This document shows positions 12,301 to 22,999 of a stretch of 64,000 nt of DNA, piece by piece (positions within the stretch are counted from its first letter, which is position 1; each line of letters begins with the position of its first letter). Source of the DNA: Mytilisepta virgata. Taxonomy: Eukaryota; Mollusca; Bivalvia; Mytilida; Mytilidae. Both the position numbers and the translations under genes were made by a program. The DNA lies in NCBI GenBank assembly GCA_028015205.1, contig JAPWFG010000025.1, forward strand, positions 1,860,001 through 1,924,000. Reading direction: 5' to 3'. The notes beneath the pieces were generated by a model. That model worked only from the letters and a program-made list of their open reading frames with translations, had not been told where the DNA came from and did no database searches.

Positions 12301-15300
12301 TGGGTACATCTACCTCAGATTTACCTCTAAGTAAGGAATGTTACATATACATTTTTTTATAATGGCCAAGCATTAAAATACCGGCTTTTTATATGATTAT
12401 ATGTTATAAACTACAACGTATGTGGATTCATTAAACATGTAAGTTAATTTTAATTTATAATAAAGTTATATATATATATATCTTTTTATAAAATTAAAAA
12501 ACATATTTTGAAATATTAAAGGATAATATATATAGGTTGATATAAATATTATATTGTATTACTTATTCAAAATATAATTCAATCAAAAACAGTGTACTGA
12601 TTTTTTTTAATTTCAATTTCAAAAAAAATATGCTTCACGTCGTCAAAAAAATTAACTTTGTCAGAATTCTTAATTATTCTTTTTTAAAATCGAAAAGCTC
12701 ACCTCAGATAAATAGACTTTTCCCCTTCAGATTATCTCTTAGTCCTTTGTTTGATTAGATGCTTTTTTAAATTAGCAACCATTCTGGAAATAAACAACAA
12801 GATGTATGTCTTTTGTTTTAAAGAGGACATAACATATTGTGACGTTATATTTATTTAACTGACACATTTATTATTATCATATCAATTTTGGTTAATAAGC
12901 TTTAGTTTATTATGTAAAAATAACATGAGACGGTTTATTTAGTTTTAATGAATTTAAAATATAATTTCACAGATTCGTCATTAAAGTTTGATAAATTTCA
13001 CGTTAAAAAATGGCACATGCAAATAAATATTTTGTATTTATGAAAAAAATTGAATGTCGATCGTATTACAACGGCTTCTTTTTTTTCGCGCTTATTTATT
13101 TAAAATCAAATGCAATTATATTAAATATTTCACTGCTATTCATATCAGACATAAAATTTCATTACTTCGTTTCGTTATTTTCCGTTCGTATCTTACAATC
13201 ACAAGCTCTAGAAATCGCACGATCGGTAATCATGAAACGTGTAACGTGCATCGTGTGGTTTGCGTGCAACGTGCGAATCGTGTGAGTGTGGTTTGGTGCA
13301 TTACACGTTCAACCATGTGTATGAGCGATATTATGAAACATCCGTTCCAAACACAATCCGTTTTCATCAAAGTTTGTACATACTTCCATCAATGTTGCGT
13401 CTCATTTTCTAAAGTTGTTTTTGCATATTTGTTGGGGATTATTCTGTTTTGTAAAAGAGAACTCATTGGTCCAAATATTAGACTCCCGGTCATTAATTTG
13501 AAGTTAATTCTTTTAATGAAACATACCACAAAGGTTTGGTTTCAATTGACCAAATAGTTTCATAGGAATAAGTTTTCTAAGTTTTTTTTACCATTATTCT
13601 TTTTAGCAAGGTAGGTTATACACGTATAATTTATAAAAAAAAAAATAGGATTTTCGAGCCTAATTCAGAGAGAGAACAAGCTGAGTACTTATAGTTGGGA
13701 TTGTAGATTTACAGACTTATTTTTGTGGAAATTATAGTAAAAAACGATTTTTTCAAGGATAACACAAAGGGACTCAGTTTATGATGAGAACCACTTTATA
13801 GTAACATCCCATCAACATTTGGTCTAAAAAATCCCCTAATGGCCCAAGACCACAATTAGTGCACACATGTCGTTGTACACGAATATAATCCCCCGCATAA
13901 ATTTACGGTATTTCTTCCGTATTTATTTTCTGACCCTTATAAATTATAATTCTTTGATACCAATTTTGATGTACAAGATGTGCACATTTCGTCGATTTAC
14001 GACTCATCCGTTGTGCTCAAGGCTTTAAAGTTGAAAACCAAAGCAATAATCCAAAAGGTTGAAGAGTAATTTCAAAATACCGAAAATGACCAGAAGGGGT
14101 AAAGCCAATGCCATCTAAAAACAGAGCTATTCACAAGGGTGATACTCCTTAGTTTTCACATATTTCACAATTTTGTAACAGTAAATTTTATGTATCAATT
14201 TCGGGCTAGTATGGAAATACTAGCAACTGAGCTCTGAATACCCTCGGGGACATGGAGTCCACCATCAGTGGCATCGACTGGTTAAAAAACTAATTCTTTG
14301 ATACCAATTTTGATGACTAAAAGTTGAAAACCAAAACAATAATCCAAAAGGTTGAAGAGCAATTTAAAAATACCAAAATTACCAAAAGGGGTAAAGCCAA
14401 AATTATTTTTAAATGGATTTTGTTCTAAATTTATAGTAGACTGTTTAAAGTTGGTGTTTTAAAAACTTTGAATAAGCTGTCGCCAGGGTCAATATTTAGA
14501 TTGTCGTCTGCTGTCTCCAAGAATTCTGCTACTCTAGGAGATATTTCTGCTGATGTCTTGAGTTACATGTAATACTTATGACTTTTTTAATTTGGTATTA
14601 TGATTGGAACCTGCTCTAAAGTGCACCCCTATATAGCAAATCACTGTCTATAATCCCCATTCATGAACAAAGTAGGTAAAATTAACCTCTCTATAAAGGG
14701 AACCTGCTCATAAAGGGCACTTTTTTCTAGTCCCTTAGTTGCCCTTTATAGACTGGTTTGACTGTAAGTATACTTTGCACATGATAATTCAATTTCATTT
14801 TAATATAAAATGCACTATGAGTTAATTTTGGTCTCGGATCTAATAGGTTGTTTGAAATATTTGTTTTGCTCATTCTTTTAGTTTTTATTATCGGTAGTCC
14901 AAATGGGTCTGTACTATAACAATTTTCAATGGGTCTACCCAATGACTATTCTGTCTCAGTTTGGTAACGATAAACCAAAAATGTTTTCTAATTCATGTCA
15001 GAGTGATAATATTGGGAAGTCTAGACCCTTGCACTAAAGTCGCATAAGAACCATTCCACCATAGTCTGACGACGTAAAGTTTTTAATTTAAATGTTTGTT
15101 CTAATGTTGTACTAAGGTTTAAGGTCAGAAATTAATCAAGATATGAATTTCAAAAATGACTACCTATGCACCATTCTACGAAAGGTACGTTGGTCTCAAT
15201 AAATCCAGTGGTTTCAGAGGACATTTTTTTTTACAAATTTTTGTCTCAATCTGCCCAGTGCGCATTTAAAGGGAAGCTGAGACAGATATTAACAAAGTGA

Positions 15301-18300
15301 TCATAATTTCTCAATTGCATGGACAGGATGAGCTAAGATAATGACAAAACTTACACTTTTTCTTGTATTCACCCTTCTATTTGACACTGTTTTTTTCTGT
15401 GATATTGTCCTTGGTAGATTTACATTTACACTCCGTATCTGAAGATAATAAGTTAATTATTAATTTTCTCTTTTATAATATATTCGTGTTAAAATTTAAA
15501 ACTGCGGCCATACTAGTTACAAGAGTTGAATCAGAGAAACATTCTGACTCTTCGGGATGAATAATGTGATAAAAATAATTTGAATCAAAAAGATAATCTA
15601 ATAAAAACCCTATAGTCATATCTGTTGTAGCCACGATTATCACTGTATGATTTGTTTATTGGCACAAGGCCTTAATAAACTGCAATTGATTGATAAACAT
15701 TGGAGGTGTCTAACTACAAATATTTTCCAAATTACAACCAAAACAATAGAACGTTACAAGAAACAGAAGCGAAGTTATAACCACAAAAGTAAGTTAAACT
15801 GATAGGGTACCCTTTCAAAATGTATATCATGTTACCAACAAATTTATACATTACTACATCCATACGTTCTCAAAAGGGTCACCAACTGTTTGGAAACAAA
15901 GAACGCTAACTGAAAAAACCATACACCGATGTAAGAGGAGCAGTTATTTCGAAATATAATCAATAAACATATAATTTTGTCCATCCTGTTACTGTCTATC
16001 CTGTAACCTTGAATAAAGTAACAGGATAGTCAGATTAAGTATAAGAATAAACAACTTTGTACCTGTAGACATTATGAAATATTTGAAAATGAAATGAAAC
16101 ATTTGATAGTCTACATATCTTCAAGAAAAAACAAACAATTATTCAAGGGGAGTTGTTGTTTCGCAATAGAATCAATAAACATATAATTTTGTCTATCCTG
16201 TTACTGTCTGTCCTGTTACCCCAGCTTGGTAACAGGATAGACAAATATGTATATGTAAACCTTCGTTGTCTGTTCCTGTTACCATAGAAAATAGCGTTTT
16301 ACCAAAATTATATGTAATCAAAGAACTAAGTGATGGATTGAGTCGAATATAAGGAAGTGCTTCAGTTGGCTTTGCGTTGATTGTAGCAATTTTTGCAGCA
16401 TTTGAAAATCTATTTTTAGATAGTTTTTCAGGACACAATACTAAGTGATATTTTTATCCCGTTAATGCAAAGAAATTAACTATTCTGTTATTGTTTTCTG
16501 AGGCACCACTAACGTACCTTTGAGAAATAATCAATACGTTTTTCACATTTTTCCTGTTGATAGTAAAAAAATTCTCACAAATGTGGTAACAGGATAGACA
16601 AAATTTTGCACCATCAGTCGAAAATGTGTCAATAATATTTTTATGTTATGTCATTAAGATTGCATATTTGAGTATTTTGTTCAAGAAGTATCATATATTT
16701 TACAAGTTTAATAAATATGATGATTCAAACAAATTGTTTTTCTCAATTTTGCAATGTTAAAAATGCACATTTTTTGAAAATGACCCAATTTCAGAGGATT
16801 TTTCTTTAAAAAAACGAAAAGAAAAAACAAGTCTGGTGATTATTAACAGGGCAGAACAAATGGCAATACTAGAGGAATTTATGAAGCAGGAAATTCTAGG
16901 CGAATTGTTGCATTTCAATCATTTTCAAGTTAAATCGTAAAAGAAAGGCATAATGTCCGCTTTAAGTGTTATTCTGTAGACATAATAAAGGTATTTTCAA
17001 GTAAGGGTGGTTATAGTAAGAACTCGATGGTACATATATACATGCTATTTATCAACGATACTACTTGTTTACACTAATCACGCAACATAAATGAAATAAA
17101 GTATAAAATCATACCTTGCTTCTTTCTTGACTCTGACATGTCTGATATACAACACTTTCCAAAATAATTTCAGGTATTTAAGAGTGACATCGATGGAAAA
17201 TCAAATCTGTTTTTCATCGTAATGAATTTTGTGAGAGCTTTTATGAGTTTCTGGTTTTTATTATCTGTACACTGACTTCTAAACTTGTAATATCATTATC
17301 AGCATGTGTAATCAGATAAGATCTTATTTATCTTCTGAAACAATCAAACCTACATAGTTCCCTTTTTAGCTCTTTTATGAAAATTGAATTATTGTGATTA
17401 TATTTATAGTAAACACACATTTTATTATTCAACTGACTTTTCATAACTTATAAAACGCATACCATATAGGATGGCGGAAATACATGGTCGCTAAAACCAG
17501 TAACAGGCCCTTCTTCAACTTTACTGCGTGAGAACAAACATGCAACTATTAAATCATAAATTTTTCACGATTACTGTTTATAATATCTGCAATTCTTTCG
17601 TGATGTTTCGTCAAATCTTTTTCGATAATCCTTTATGCTTTTGTGTTTTTGTATGTGAGTGCGTCAGATGAGTTAGCGCGTGTACAAATATTTGTTCATT
17701 TTTTCGCTTTGATTGAAGCACTAAATTTAACATTTTCTTGGCATTCCCGGTTTTTATTAAATACAATTTTATTTTATTCTAGGTGATATTTAATATTTAA
17801 TCCTGGTTGTTTCGTATGTGTACGCATCTCAAAATGCGTTTCCAAATTTTATTATTATAACCGTAATAATTTGTACCCCATACTACCTATTTATTGAAAA
17901 CTATTATTTTGTATTATTAATTTCGACATTTATGATATTTTTCCCAATATACATGTGTATTAATTTTTGAAATGCTTAGCCGTTACATGTATTTCACACA
18001 CCAAGATAATCCCCCTTTTGTACATAAATTATTTAACAAACATAAATTATGTAACTAGTCCTAAGACATGATATCGAAGCTATCCTAAGTTCGACATGTC
18101 CTAAAATTTGTCCTAAAGTTACGATGTAGAAATGGGTGTCTAAAGCCACCCTCAGACGGTCCTAACAGCTAACAGTTAGGATTAATTATTGTAATATAAA
18201 CAAGGTATCAGGCGGGCGCAGACACGGGCAAATACGCGCTAACAGGGTAAATTCGCATCTAAGAACTTCGAATTTACATAGGACAGAGGAAAAAAGAAAG

Positions 18301-21300
18301 GAATAAAGGCATCAAAAAGGCAAGTTATTAAAGCCCGGTAGTCTTAACGTTGAGACGGTAAACATTTTAAAATCTAGAAAATAATGATCAAAGCAAAGAA
18401 TGTTATAAACAGTAAAAAAAAATAACGAAAAAGTGGTGAATAAGGAATAAGGAAAATAATGTAACGAATAAGGAATAAGGAATAAGTAACGAATAAGGAA
18501 TAAGGAATAAGTAACGAACAAGGAATAACGAATAAGTAGCGCATAAGGAATAAGGAATAAGTAACGAATAAGGATTAAGGATTAAGGAATAAGTAACCAA
18601 CTTGACGACCCTTTTTAATGGTTACTCCATAGACGGAAGAGTAGATACATACAGTTATTGTATTATAAAAACAAAACGTATGCTCCCTTGTTACATATTA
18701 TATCTATTTTCTGTTAAGGAAATAAACTGAAATATAGTGAATATTTTAGAATTTGTTGATTTTTTTACATTAAAATGTCATCTTATGAAAACCACAGATA
18801 TAAAAAAAATGTACTATTCTACATTAATTAACCTTTCTCGCCATTATTTTTCACCCAAAAACTTCTTTCTTTGTCGTCTGCACATTTCATTTACGTAAAG
18901 GGAGACACTTTTTTGTAAATACAAGTTACATTCAGATTACACAGTCTATTGTTATTAAAGAATGATTAAAATTCAAATTTTGGAATGGGCATGATAGGTG
19001 AAACCGGTTTTTGTAAGCCTAAAACCTTATAGGCGCCACAAATATGAAGACATGTATATCACAGTTGTGTATTTATGCAATATTATCTTTTTAAACAAAG
19101 GCAAGGATTGCATGACTATTGTTAAATTGCTATCAAATAAACCTCAGTACATAACATAATATTGATAAATTACTTTTTCTATTTGTAAGGAGTAATATTT
19201 GTTTACATCTACATAAACTTTTCATGACTAAGCTGAAACTGGTCACATTCATTGATTCCAATTTTAATGTAAGTTAATTTAAAGCATAGAAATGATATGT
19301 GTAGATCATGTAGATCATGTATATGTCGAATCATAATTTAATATAATATTAAAGCTGCATAAGCATAAGGACCGATTCAAACTGGAAAAGGTTTCATTTT
19401 TAAAATACGAAAATTTCCTAATCAATAACGTCAAATAGAAAACAATTTAACATCTAGATGTTATGTTTTACTAAACTAACATTGCGTATCGATTGGAAGT
19501 GCGTCCTGCAGAACAAGATTCGATCGCCATTTTAACCAAATGATAAAATGGTTTCAATTGCAAAGGCATAGGACTGTATAATCTAAAAAAAATCTACCCT
19601 TAATTCTGTGTGCTTGCTTATTAGGTATTTGCATGAGAATAACTTCCAATGTGCAAAAGTGAAAATAATTTTTACAGGAACTCGACAAAGTTTTAATAAA
19701 CTTTTTCGTATTGGAATGAACCAAACAACAACTACTATAGAAGTAGAAAATGTATTAACATGATATTACAAATTATTCAAAAATAAATCTATTACTGATA
19801 TAAGTCTGTGTTTAAGGACTTTTTTATTCATTGTTTCACCAAACAATTTATTATCACCGACATTTTTTTATAGCATTACCATTTTGGGGAAAATGAAGGA
19901 AATCTTTGTGGTGTTATATACTTTTTTATTTAGAACTAGTCACTGAAAAGTTCCGGCGGAACAAATTGACTGTTACATTTACATGAGTTCGCACTGTTAT
20001 AATTGCTCAGATCTACAATAAAATGAGTTGAAAATGTTGGTCATTTTCAGTGATAATCTACACTAGTTGAAAAATAACCACAGGAATACAATCCAGTTGA
20101 GCTCAAGGATTAAGGAAGAAAATAATTTAACCAATAAAAATTAGGCATTCCTATTGCAGTGTGATACCGCTGCTTTCCGTAATTTAGCCAATCAGAATTG
20201 TGAAATATATATAGCTAACCTATATCAGCTAGTTTTAGCAGTATTTTCTTATTATAGGATATATAACAAAAAGCATGGCTGCTGTGTACATGTACTTTAG
20301 AAATCGAACATACAATAAACGACGAAATAAAGTGTTTAGACAGAGACCATCCTTTAAATTAAAGTTTTAGATTTGTAGTGCACAAACTGTTTGACAGAAC
20401 GCCGTATAAAATACAGACAGTAGGCACACTTTAGTTGAATATATGTGTACAATTTCATTTCATTCTGATATATAACACTAGAGATAACAGCACAAAATGT
20501 ATACAGCACCCCGTTTTTCATGTTTGCTATGGGCAATCAAAAAATAAAATAAATCAAATATCTGCTGCTCATCGAGACTTTATTCGTGATAAATAATTAT
20601 GTATGTATTTTCATTTAAACGTACCCTCTGGAGTTTATTACAATAGTAACAGCTGTTAAATAAAACGAACTTTTAAATAAAACTATATAACCACAAGAAA
20701 ATCATCTTTCATATTTTCAAGAAAGCTCTTTTTTGGAATAATTGATTTCACTCTCGATTTTTCACGAGAGTTTCTATTTGCTGTGCTGTAACGTTTTGTT
20801 GCCTTTTGCAGATTATCTGTCGTTATCAATTTTTAATCTGGTCTCGGGATCAGATGATTCTTTTAACGCTAGTCCATATAGTCCCTTCAGGAAACCGGAA
20901 TATCAGAAAAATGTTTTGATATATTTTCCTCGCAAAAACCTCAAATAATTTTCAGAATAAAGATCTTTTGATTTACAATTTTCTTGATGGTTAGAATTAT
21001 ACATTGGATTCTTAAAACTAAATTATTTACCGAACTGAATGGTAAAAACAGGTCCGTACTTCCTTTGAAGCTCCATGCATTTTTTAAACATGAATTTGGC
21101 ATTCATAACTAAAATGAAAAGGATAAACATAATATGTACATTCAATAAAGATTATATATTATAAAAATATTTAATATTACCATTTTAACAATGTACTGCC
21201 AGTTATGTGTAAAAGCGAAAATATGAATCCAATGAAATATTGATTAATTATATTAATATTTACTGCGATCCTTTTAAAAAGAAAAAAAAATTCATAAATT

Positions 21301-21455
21301 TACCCACCTTCAATGTTTCCTATGAACGGTATTGCCCATGGGCCTGGTGGCAATTTATATTTTAATTTTTGAAGAATTTTGTAGGCTAACAGTGTGACAC
21401 CAATTGCAACCAAAACTGTCTGTACATTCAGTGAGGAGAGTAATGACGATAGCAT
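269..21455 (-). CDS. Cytochrome P450, exons 1-8 of a tandem paralogue (copy A, 3' end off window)
   Basis: This is the paralogue of the complete P450 gene at 39-51 kb. Coding exons 1 to 8 are 21308-21455, 21031-21108, 8840-8938, 6469-6566, 5486-5637, 4582-4793, 3022-3150 and 269-373. Each has exactly the same length and phase as its counterpart, and none has an internal stop. I count about 25 substitutions in 340 residues. The ExxR and haem-binding exons should lie left of position 1, because position 1 aligns near 40,676 in copy B, just before copy B's exon 9. Three oddities stand out. Intron 2 is 12,092 bp against 499 bp in copy B. The I-helix reads FIGGIDTS instead of FGAGIDTS. The exon 8 donor is GC instead of GT. 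Whether the gene is functional is open; the intact frame argues it has been expressed until recently. Confidence 0.85.
374..3021 (-). other. P450 copy A intron 7 with ~2.2 kb of copy-specific DNA
   Basis: Copy B's intron 7 is 542 bp; this one is 2,648 bp. The sequences align up to about 720 and again from about 2,930, so roughly 721-2,930 is specific to copy A. That DNA holds the GATATC palindrome array (2,460-2,730) and a piece of the 'GATACCAATTTTGAT' repeat family at ~1,835-1,930, also seen at ~13.96-14.4 kb. I see no gene in it. Confidence 0.6.
2455..2735. repeat. Array of degenerate AAGATATCTTATA palindromes
   Basis: About ten copies of a 12-14-base palindrome (core GATATC, usually AAGATATCTTATAA or the GAGATATCTCATA variant) are separated by short AT-rich spacers of 5-20 bases. 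Each unit is self-complementary, so the array could extrude hairpins. It lies in intron 7 of P450 copy A and has no counterpart in copy B. Confidence 0.75.
3022..3150 (-). CDS. P450 copy A exon 7
   Basis: It runs from DNIRDFTDSL to DIFIG. Its last third is unusually divergent from copy B (SKTHLTLIVLDIFIG against TKTHLTQTVFDIFG). The open frame upstream of DNIRD is intronic, as in copy B. Confidence 0.84.
3371..4036. mobile_element. Core-repeat element (pearl/MgE-like), left part deleted
   Basis: About three full ~155-bp core units (starts near 3,501, 3,657 and 3,812) contain 'GCCAATCAGAAACAAGAATTG', then the stretch to 4,036 ends with a (GAC)n run and CCAGGTGAGCTAAA. A longer version sits in the same intron of copy B. 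Core units of ~155-160 bp between unique arms and a short microsatellite are what I know of the pearl/CvE/MgE-type non-autonomous elements of bivalves. The left arm is missing here. Confidence 0.6.
4582..4793 (-). CDS. P450 copy A exon 6
   Basis: It is 212 bp with the same phase as copy B, encoding CEIDDPEFLRF to HEDTFGP. Eight substitutions fall in this F-G region. Confidence 0.86.
5486..5637 (-). CDS. P450 copy A exon 5
   Basis: It runs from YLAGS to FGK, with three substitutions against copy B and the donor AAAGAG|GTATGC. The start could be 5,641 under the alternative splice register. Confidence 0.85.
6305..6430. mobile_element. Remnant of the same MITE in intron 4 of copy A
   Basis: It matches the internal part of 47,250-47,525 (AAATAAAAAAGGCAGGACCAG, CAGGACCTGTGTCAATCAGG) but both termini are gone. 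Confidence 0.5.
6469..6566 (-). CDS. P450 copy A exon 4
   Basis: The WKLHR motif is retained. There are three changes against copy B (N/D, S/T, S/A). It has the same ambiguous donor (GCAA|GT or AG|GCAAGT). Confidence 0.85.
6575..7330 (-). pseudogene. Decayed LINE ORF2 tail in intron 3 of copy A
   Basis: Read on the minus strand, 7.0 to 6.8 kb gives YCKFCRDKVEGEVNFLLYC and IREKFNIFKSLI. This is the Cys-rich knuckle and tail seen at the end of many molluscan non-LTR retrotransposon polyproteins. The frame is broken. The AT-rich stretch towards 6,575 would be the 3' UTR. The same remnant occurs in copy B at 47.8-48.65 kb, so insertion preceded the duplication. Confidence 0.55.
7759..8098 (+). 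mobile_element. LINE 3'-end insertion in intron 3 of copy A
   Basis: This ~340-bp stretch is absent from copy B, where the flanks (…GTGACTTCTGAACTGG and the GGTTACCCGGTAATGGGG region) are closer together. It ends GGGCCTCAGGGAAAAT...TTTAAATAAAGGC followed by (ACTT)n at 8,071-8,094. That is the form of a 5'-truncated non-LTR element ending in a short microsatellite tail. Confidence 0.5.
8840..8938 (-). CDS. P450 copy A exon 3
   Basis: It is 99 bp, beginning after TTTTTTCCAG and ending TCAC|GTAAGA. It lies 12.1 kb from exon 2, but its splice sites and reading frame are intact. Confidence 0.85.
8990..9190. repeat. Left copy of a direct repeat bracketing the intron 2 expansion
   Basis: Roughly 9,012-9,184 matches both 20,612-20,800 and copy B intron 2 at 50,222-50,410 (shared words include TCCATTTTTCATGAGAGTTT-like text, CTATATAACCACAAGAAAATCAT and TTTCAAGAAAGCTCTTTTT). 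Copy B has it once, copy A twice. Confidence 0.7.
10990..11080. repeat. CGTGTAACGTGCGAA short tandem repeats
   Basis: Three to four imperfect ~20-bp units of the form GTGCGCGTGTAACG(T/G)GCGAATC are present. The same words recur at 13,215-13,310, on the other side of the LINE. Confidence 0.55.
11591..12280 (+). mobile_element. 5'-truncated LINE with perfect 11-bp target duplication
   Basis: The target duplication AAAGGGCAAAT flanks it at 11,580-11,590 and 12,281-12,291. Coding starts in mid-protein (…EKTEVMSLNTKQ) right at the 5' junction and runs to the natural stop. It is followed only by a TAGG repeat (about three units) instead of poly(A), as in RTE/CR1-type elements. Perfect flanks and an undamaged 220-codon frame indicate a recent insertion. 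Confidence 0.88.
11608..12270 (+). CDS. LINE reverse transcriptase C-terminal fragment
   Basis: These 220 codons come from the end of a non-LTR retrotransposon ORF2. The frame begins at the thumb region (FTYLGSIVTLDGGADKDIKSR), includes TKLRLYRSCVLSVLLYGAECW, the RRWIGHVLRKP-type segment and GKRKQGRPKNTWRR, and ends in ALCAPGHNKD. The catalytic YxDD and the endonuclease are missing because of 5' truncation, so it cannot act by itself. The frame is already open at the insertion junction, so the first ATG is only a chance internal Met. RTE is my best guess for the clade, not established. Confidence 0.82.
   Translation: MSLNTKQTAQIQLEGNTLNNTNSFTYLGSIVTLDGGADKDIKSRLNKARGAFMKLQNIWKTSYISRRTKLRLYRSCVLSVLLYGAECWRMTEKDVNKLSSFHNGCLRKILRIYWPAKISNVELHKKANIDSMRVILTRSRWRWIGHVLRKPTSNTTRLSLRWTPEGKRKQGRPKNTWRRTVEKEMKEHHLTWEELEKTAQDREKWKALVLALCAPGHNKD
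13215..13310. repeat. Second patch of CGTGTAACGTGC repeats
   Basis: It includes AAACGTGTAACGTGCATCGTGTGG and CAACGTGCGAATCGTGTG, in the same orientation as the patch at 11.0 kb. The two patches bracket about 2.2 kb and may mark the ends of one older element or a local duplication. Confidence 0.5.
13960..14405. repeat. Duplicated segment of a dispersed repeat (GATACCAATTTTGAT)
   Basis: Two imperfect copies begin TTCTTTGATACCAATTTTGA (13,961 and 14,292) and share 'CAATAATCCAAAAGGTTGAAGAG' and 'AGGGGTAAAGCCAA'. A third related piece lies at ~1,835-1,930. The content is non-coding. Confidence 0.5.
15930..16600. repeat. Inverted and direct repeats of TAACAGGATAGACA
   Basis: The ~75-bp stretch with CAATAAACATATAATTTTGT occurs twice (near 15,960 and 16,170). 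The word TAACAGGATAGACA or its reverse complement TGTCTATCCTGTTA appears about seven times, some as facing pairs only ~20-30 bases apart, which would fold into hairpins. A ~100-bp piece from 16,690-16,790 recurs reverse-complemented at ~28,300-28,400. Confidence 0.6.
18440..18600. repeat. GGAATAA/GTAACGAATAA minisatellite
   Basis: The array is built from GGAATAAGGAATAAGTAACGAATAA units of ~25-30 bp, with variants. It creates the artificial repetitive minus-strand frames rich in FLIPYSL. Confidence 0.85.
20612..20800. repeat. Right copy of the direct repeat bracketing the intron 2 expansion
   Basis: This copy is closer to copy B's intron because it keeps the extra segment between AAATAAAAC and AAATAAAACTATATAACC. 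The homology to copy B then continues uninterrupted into exon 2, so this is the original flank and the left one is the added copy, or the product of a recombination. Confidence 0.65.
21031..21108 (-). CDS. P450 copy A exon 2
   Basis: It is 78 bp with the same phase as copy B and one residue change (M for T in the KKC-ELQ segment). The donor TTCG|GTAAAT opens a 12-kb intron. Confidence 0.85.
21308..21455 (-). CDS. P450 copy A exon 1
   Basis: The anchor and PPGP hinge are identical in layout to copy B, with G19 for F and K30 for R. A T-rich tract plus CCAG again sits four bases before the ATG, so the inferred 5' UTR intron is shared. Confidence 0.86.
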
Positions 21456-21904
21456 CTTTCTGGAAAAATAATAATAAAAAAAACATTACAAAATATACGC
21501 TAATTGTCTGTTTCAGACCACATTATAGTCACGTATGTATTTTAGTCGGCCTTATTCTTTTCCCGGTAAAATTGGTCCTTTTTAGATCGATGCAAAGGTC
21601 ATATGCATGTAATTTCGTGACCCTATTATTTGGGCGGACCCTACCCAGTTGTGTTCTGTGTCAGAAATAGTGAAGTCCAAAGAGATGTTCTAATACATTC
21701 GCAATAACATATATTGTATATATAAATATACAAAGTAATTTCCAACTACGGATTCTAGCGCAATTCTTTTCTAGAACAATTTCTGGCTGGTCTACTCTAA
21801 AACAACCCACAGCAGATACCTATAAAGCATTACTAGATCTTATAGCGGACTACAGGAAGAATTAAATAAACTTGAGACATACTGTCATCAATGGCAGTTG
21901 AATG

Positions 21905-21912
21905 TTAATATT
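21905..21912. repeat. Left target-site duplication TTAATATT of a 3-kb insertion
   Basis: TTAATATT occurs here, at 24,934-24,941 and once at the unoccupied site in copy B (51,815-51,822). Confidence 0.75.
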
Positions 21913-22999
21913 GTAACATAAAATTCCGTGTACAATACGATCAGTTAAATTATAAATTGTTCTTGTTTTTTGAATGAAAATATTATTTGAACTTTTAAAC
22001 TTTACTATATTTGATATAATTGCTCTTTACTGATATGCTTTTGAATACAAACAGTGCCCCAGGTCGAACATTGTCAAGCTAATTAAACTATATACATCAA
22101 AGAATTAAACTAATATTGACTAAATCTAATAATATTATTTCTACGTGCGTCATTCTGTCTGGTTATGTAAAAATTTTTTGGCCTGACCTAAATTCTACAG
22201 TATAAATGGGAAAGAAATCCTAGCTTTCTAAACTTGGGTATTTTACTGTTATAGATGTTCCAGTAGTTTTTATTGGTGCCAGCCGATCTTGGCCTGCCTC
22301 TAGCCAGGTAACGCCATTACCGGGTGTGCCGTTACCAGGTATGGCTTTATACCAACCCAACACAACCCAGCTTCACTCCATCCAGCTTCACTACGTCCAG
22401 AGAGAGTTACATTTATTTCTTTTTATATAATAACTGTGGAGAACGATAATGCTAGCACGCACCAAGGACCCTGTGAACAATCAACCGGAGCTACATCTGT
22501 ATATTTATTTTGGTAGTCTGGAACATCATACGTAACATCATAAGGACAGAACATTTTTAACATCATGACATCAAGTATATTGCAGTATGATACCGGACAT
22601 TTGTTTGTTTTTGGATTTGTTTTTTATATTCCGGACATTCACTATTCCAGTATGCAGTATATATATATATAAACATTCAACAAATTATCAATAATAGTAC
22701 CGCGTTATCAATAATAGTACCGCGGTATATTTACAAGTGGCATTTATTTTTGGACATGTTATTTTGCATTGTTCGTAATATCTATGTTTTATTACATGTA
22801 TATTGTTTGTTCTAAAACTGTGAGTATTGGCATTTAAAATTATTTAATGGGTAAATTTGAAGTTATAAAATGCGTACATTTCATATATATAATCAATTGT
22901 AAATACGTAATCATTTTTAAATTTGGTATTTTAAAATGGTAAATTTTCCCAGTTGTCTACATTAATTTTAAATCTAATAACATATTACTAAAATATAAA

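Larger units (their letters stand above)
9190..20610. other. Copy-A-specific 11.4-kb block inside intron 2
   Basis: It has no counterpart in P450 copy B. It contains a 5'-truncated LINE (11,591-12,280), two patches of 'CGTGTAACGTGCGAA' repeats (10,990-11,080 and 13,215-13,310), a duplicated ~100-150-bp segment at ~13.96-14.4 kb, the TAACAGGATAGACA inverted-repeat patch (15.93-16.6 kb) and the GGAATAA minisatellite (18.44-18.6 kb). In 9.2-11.0, 12.3-13.2, 14.4-15.9, 16.9-18.4 and 18.65-20.6 kb I see only AT-rich DNA with short, unconvincing frames. Confidence 0.6.

Noticed and set aside
13054..13557. 167-codon plus-strand frame
   Set aside because: It overlaps the CGTGTAACGTGC repeat patch, has no family feature and a biased Ile/Phe/Arg composition.
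14727..14942. 71-codon minus-strand frame as a gene
   Set aside because: It lacks recognisable features and lies among repeat text; not supported.
18312..18600. Repetitive minus-strand frames rich in FLIPYSL
   Set aside because: They are translations of the GGAATAA minisatellite.
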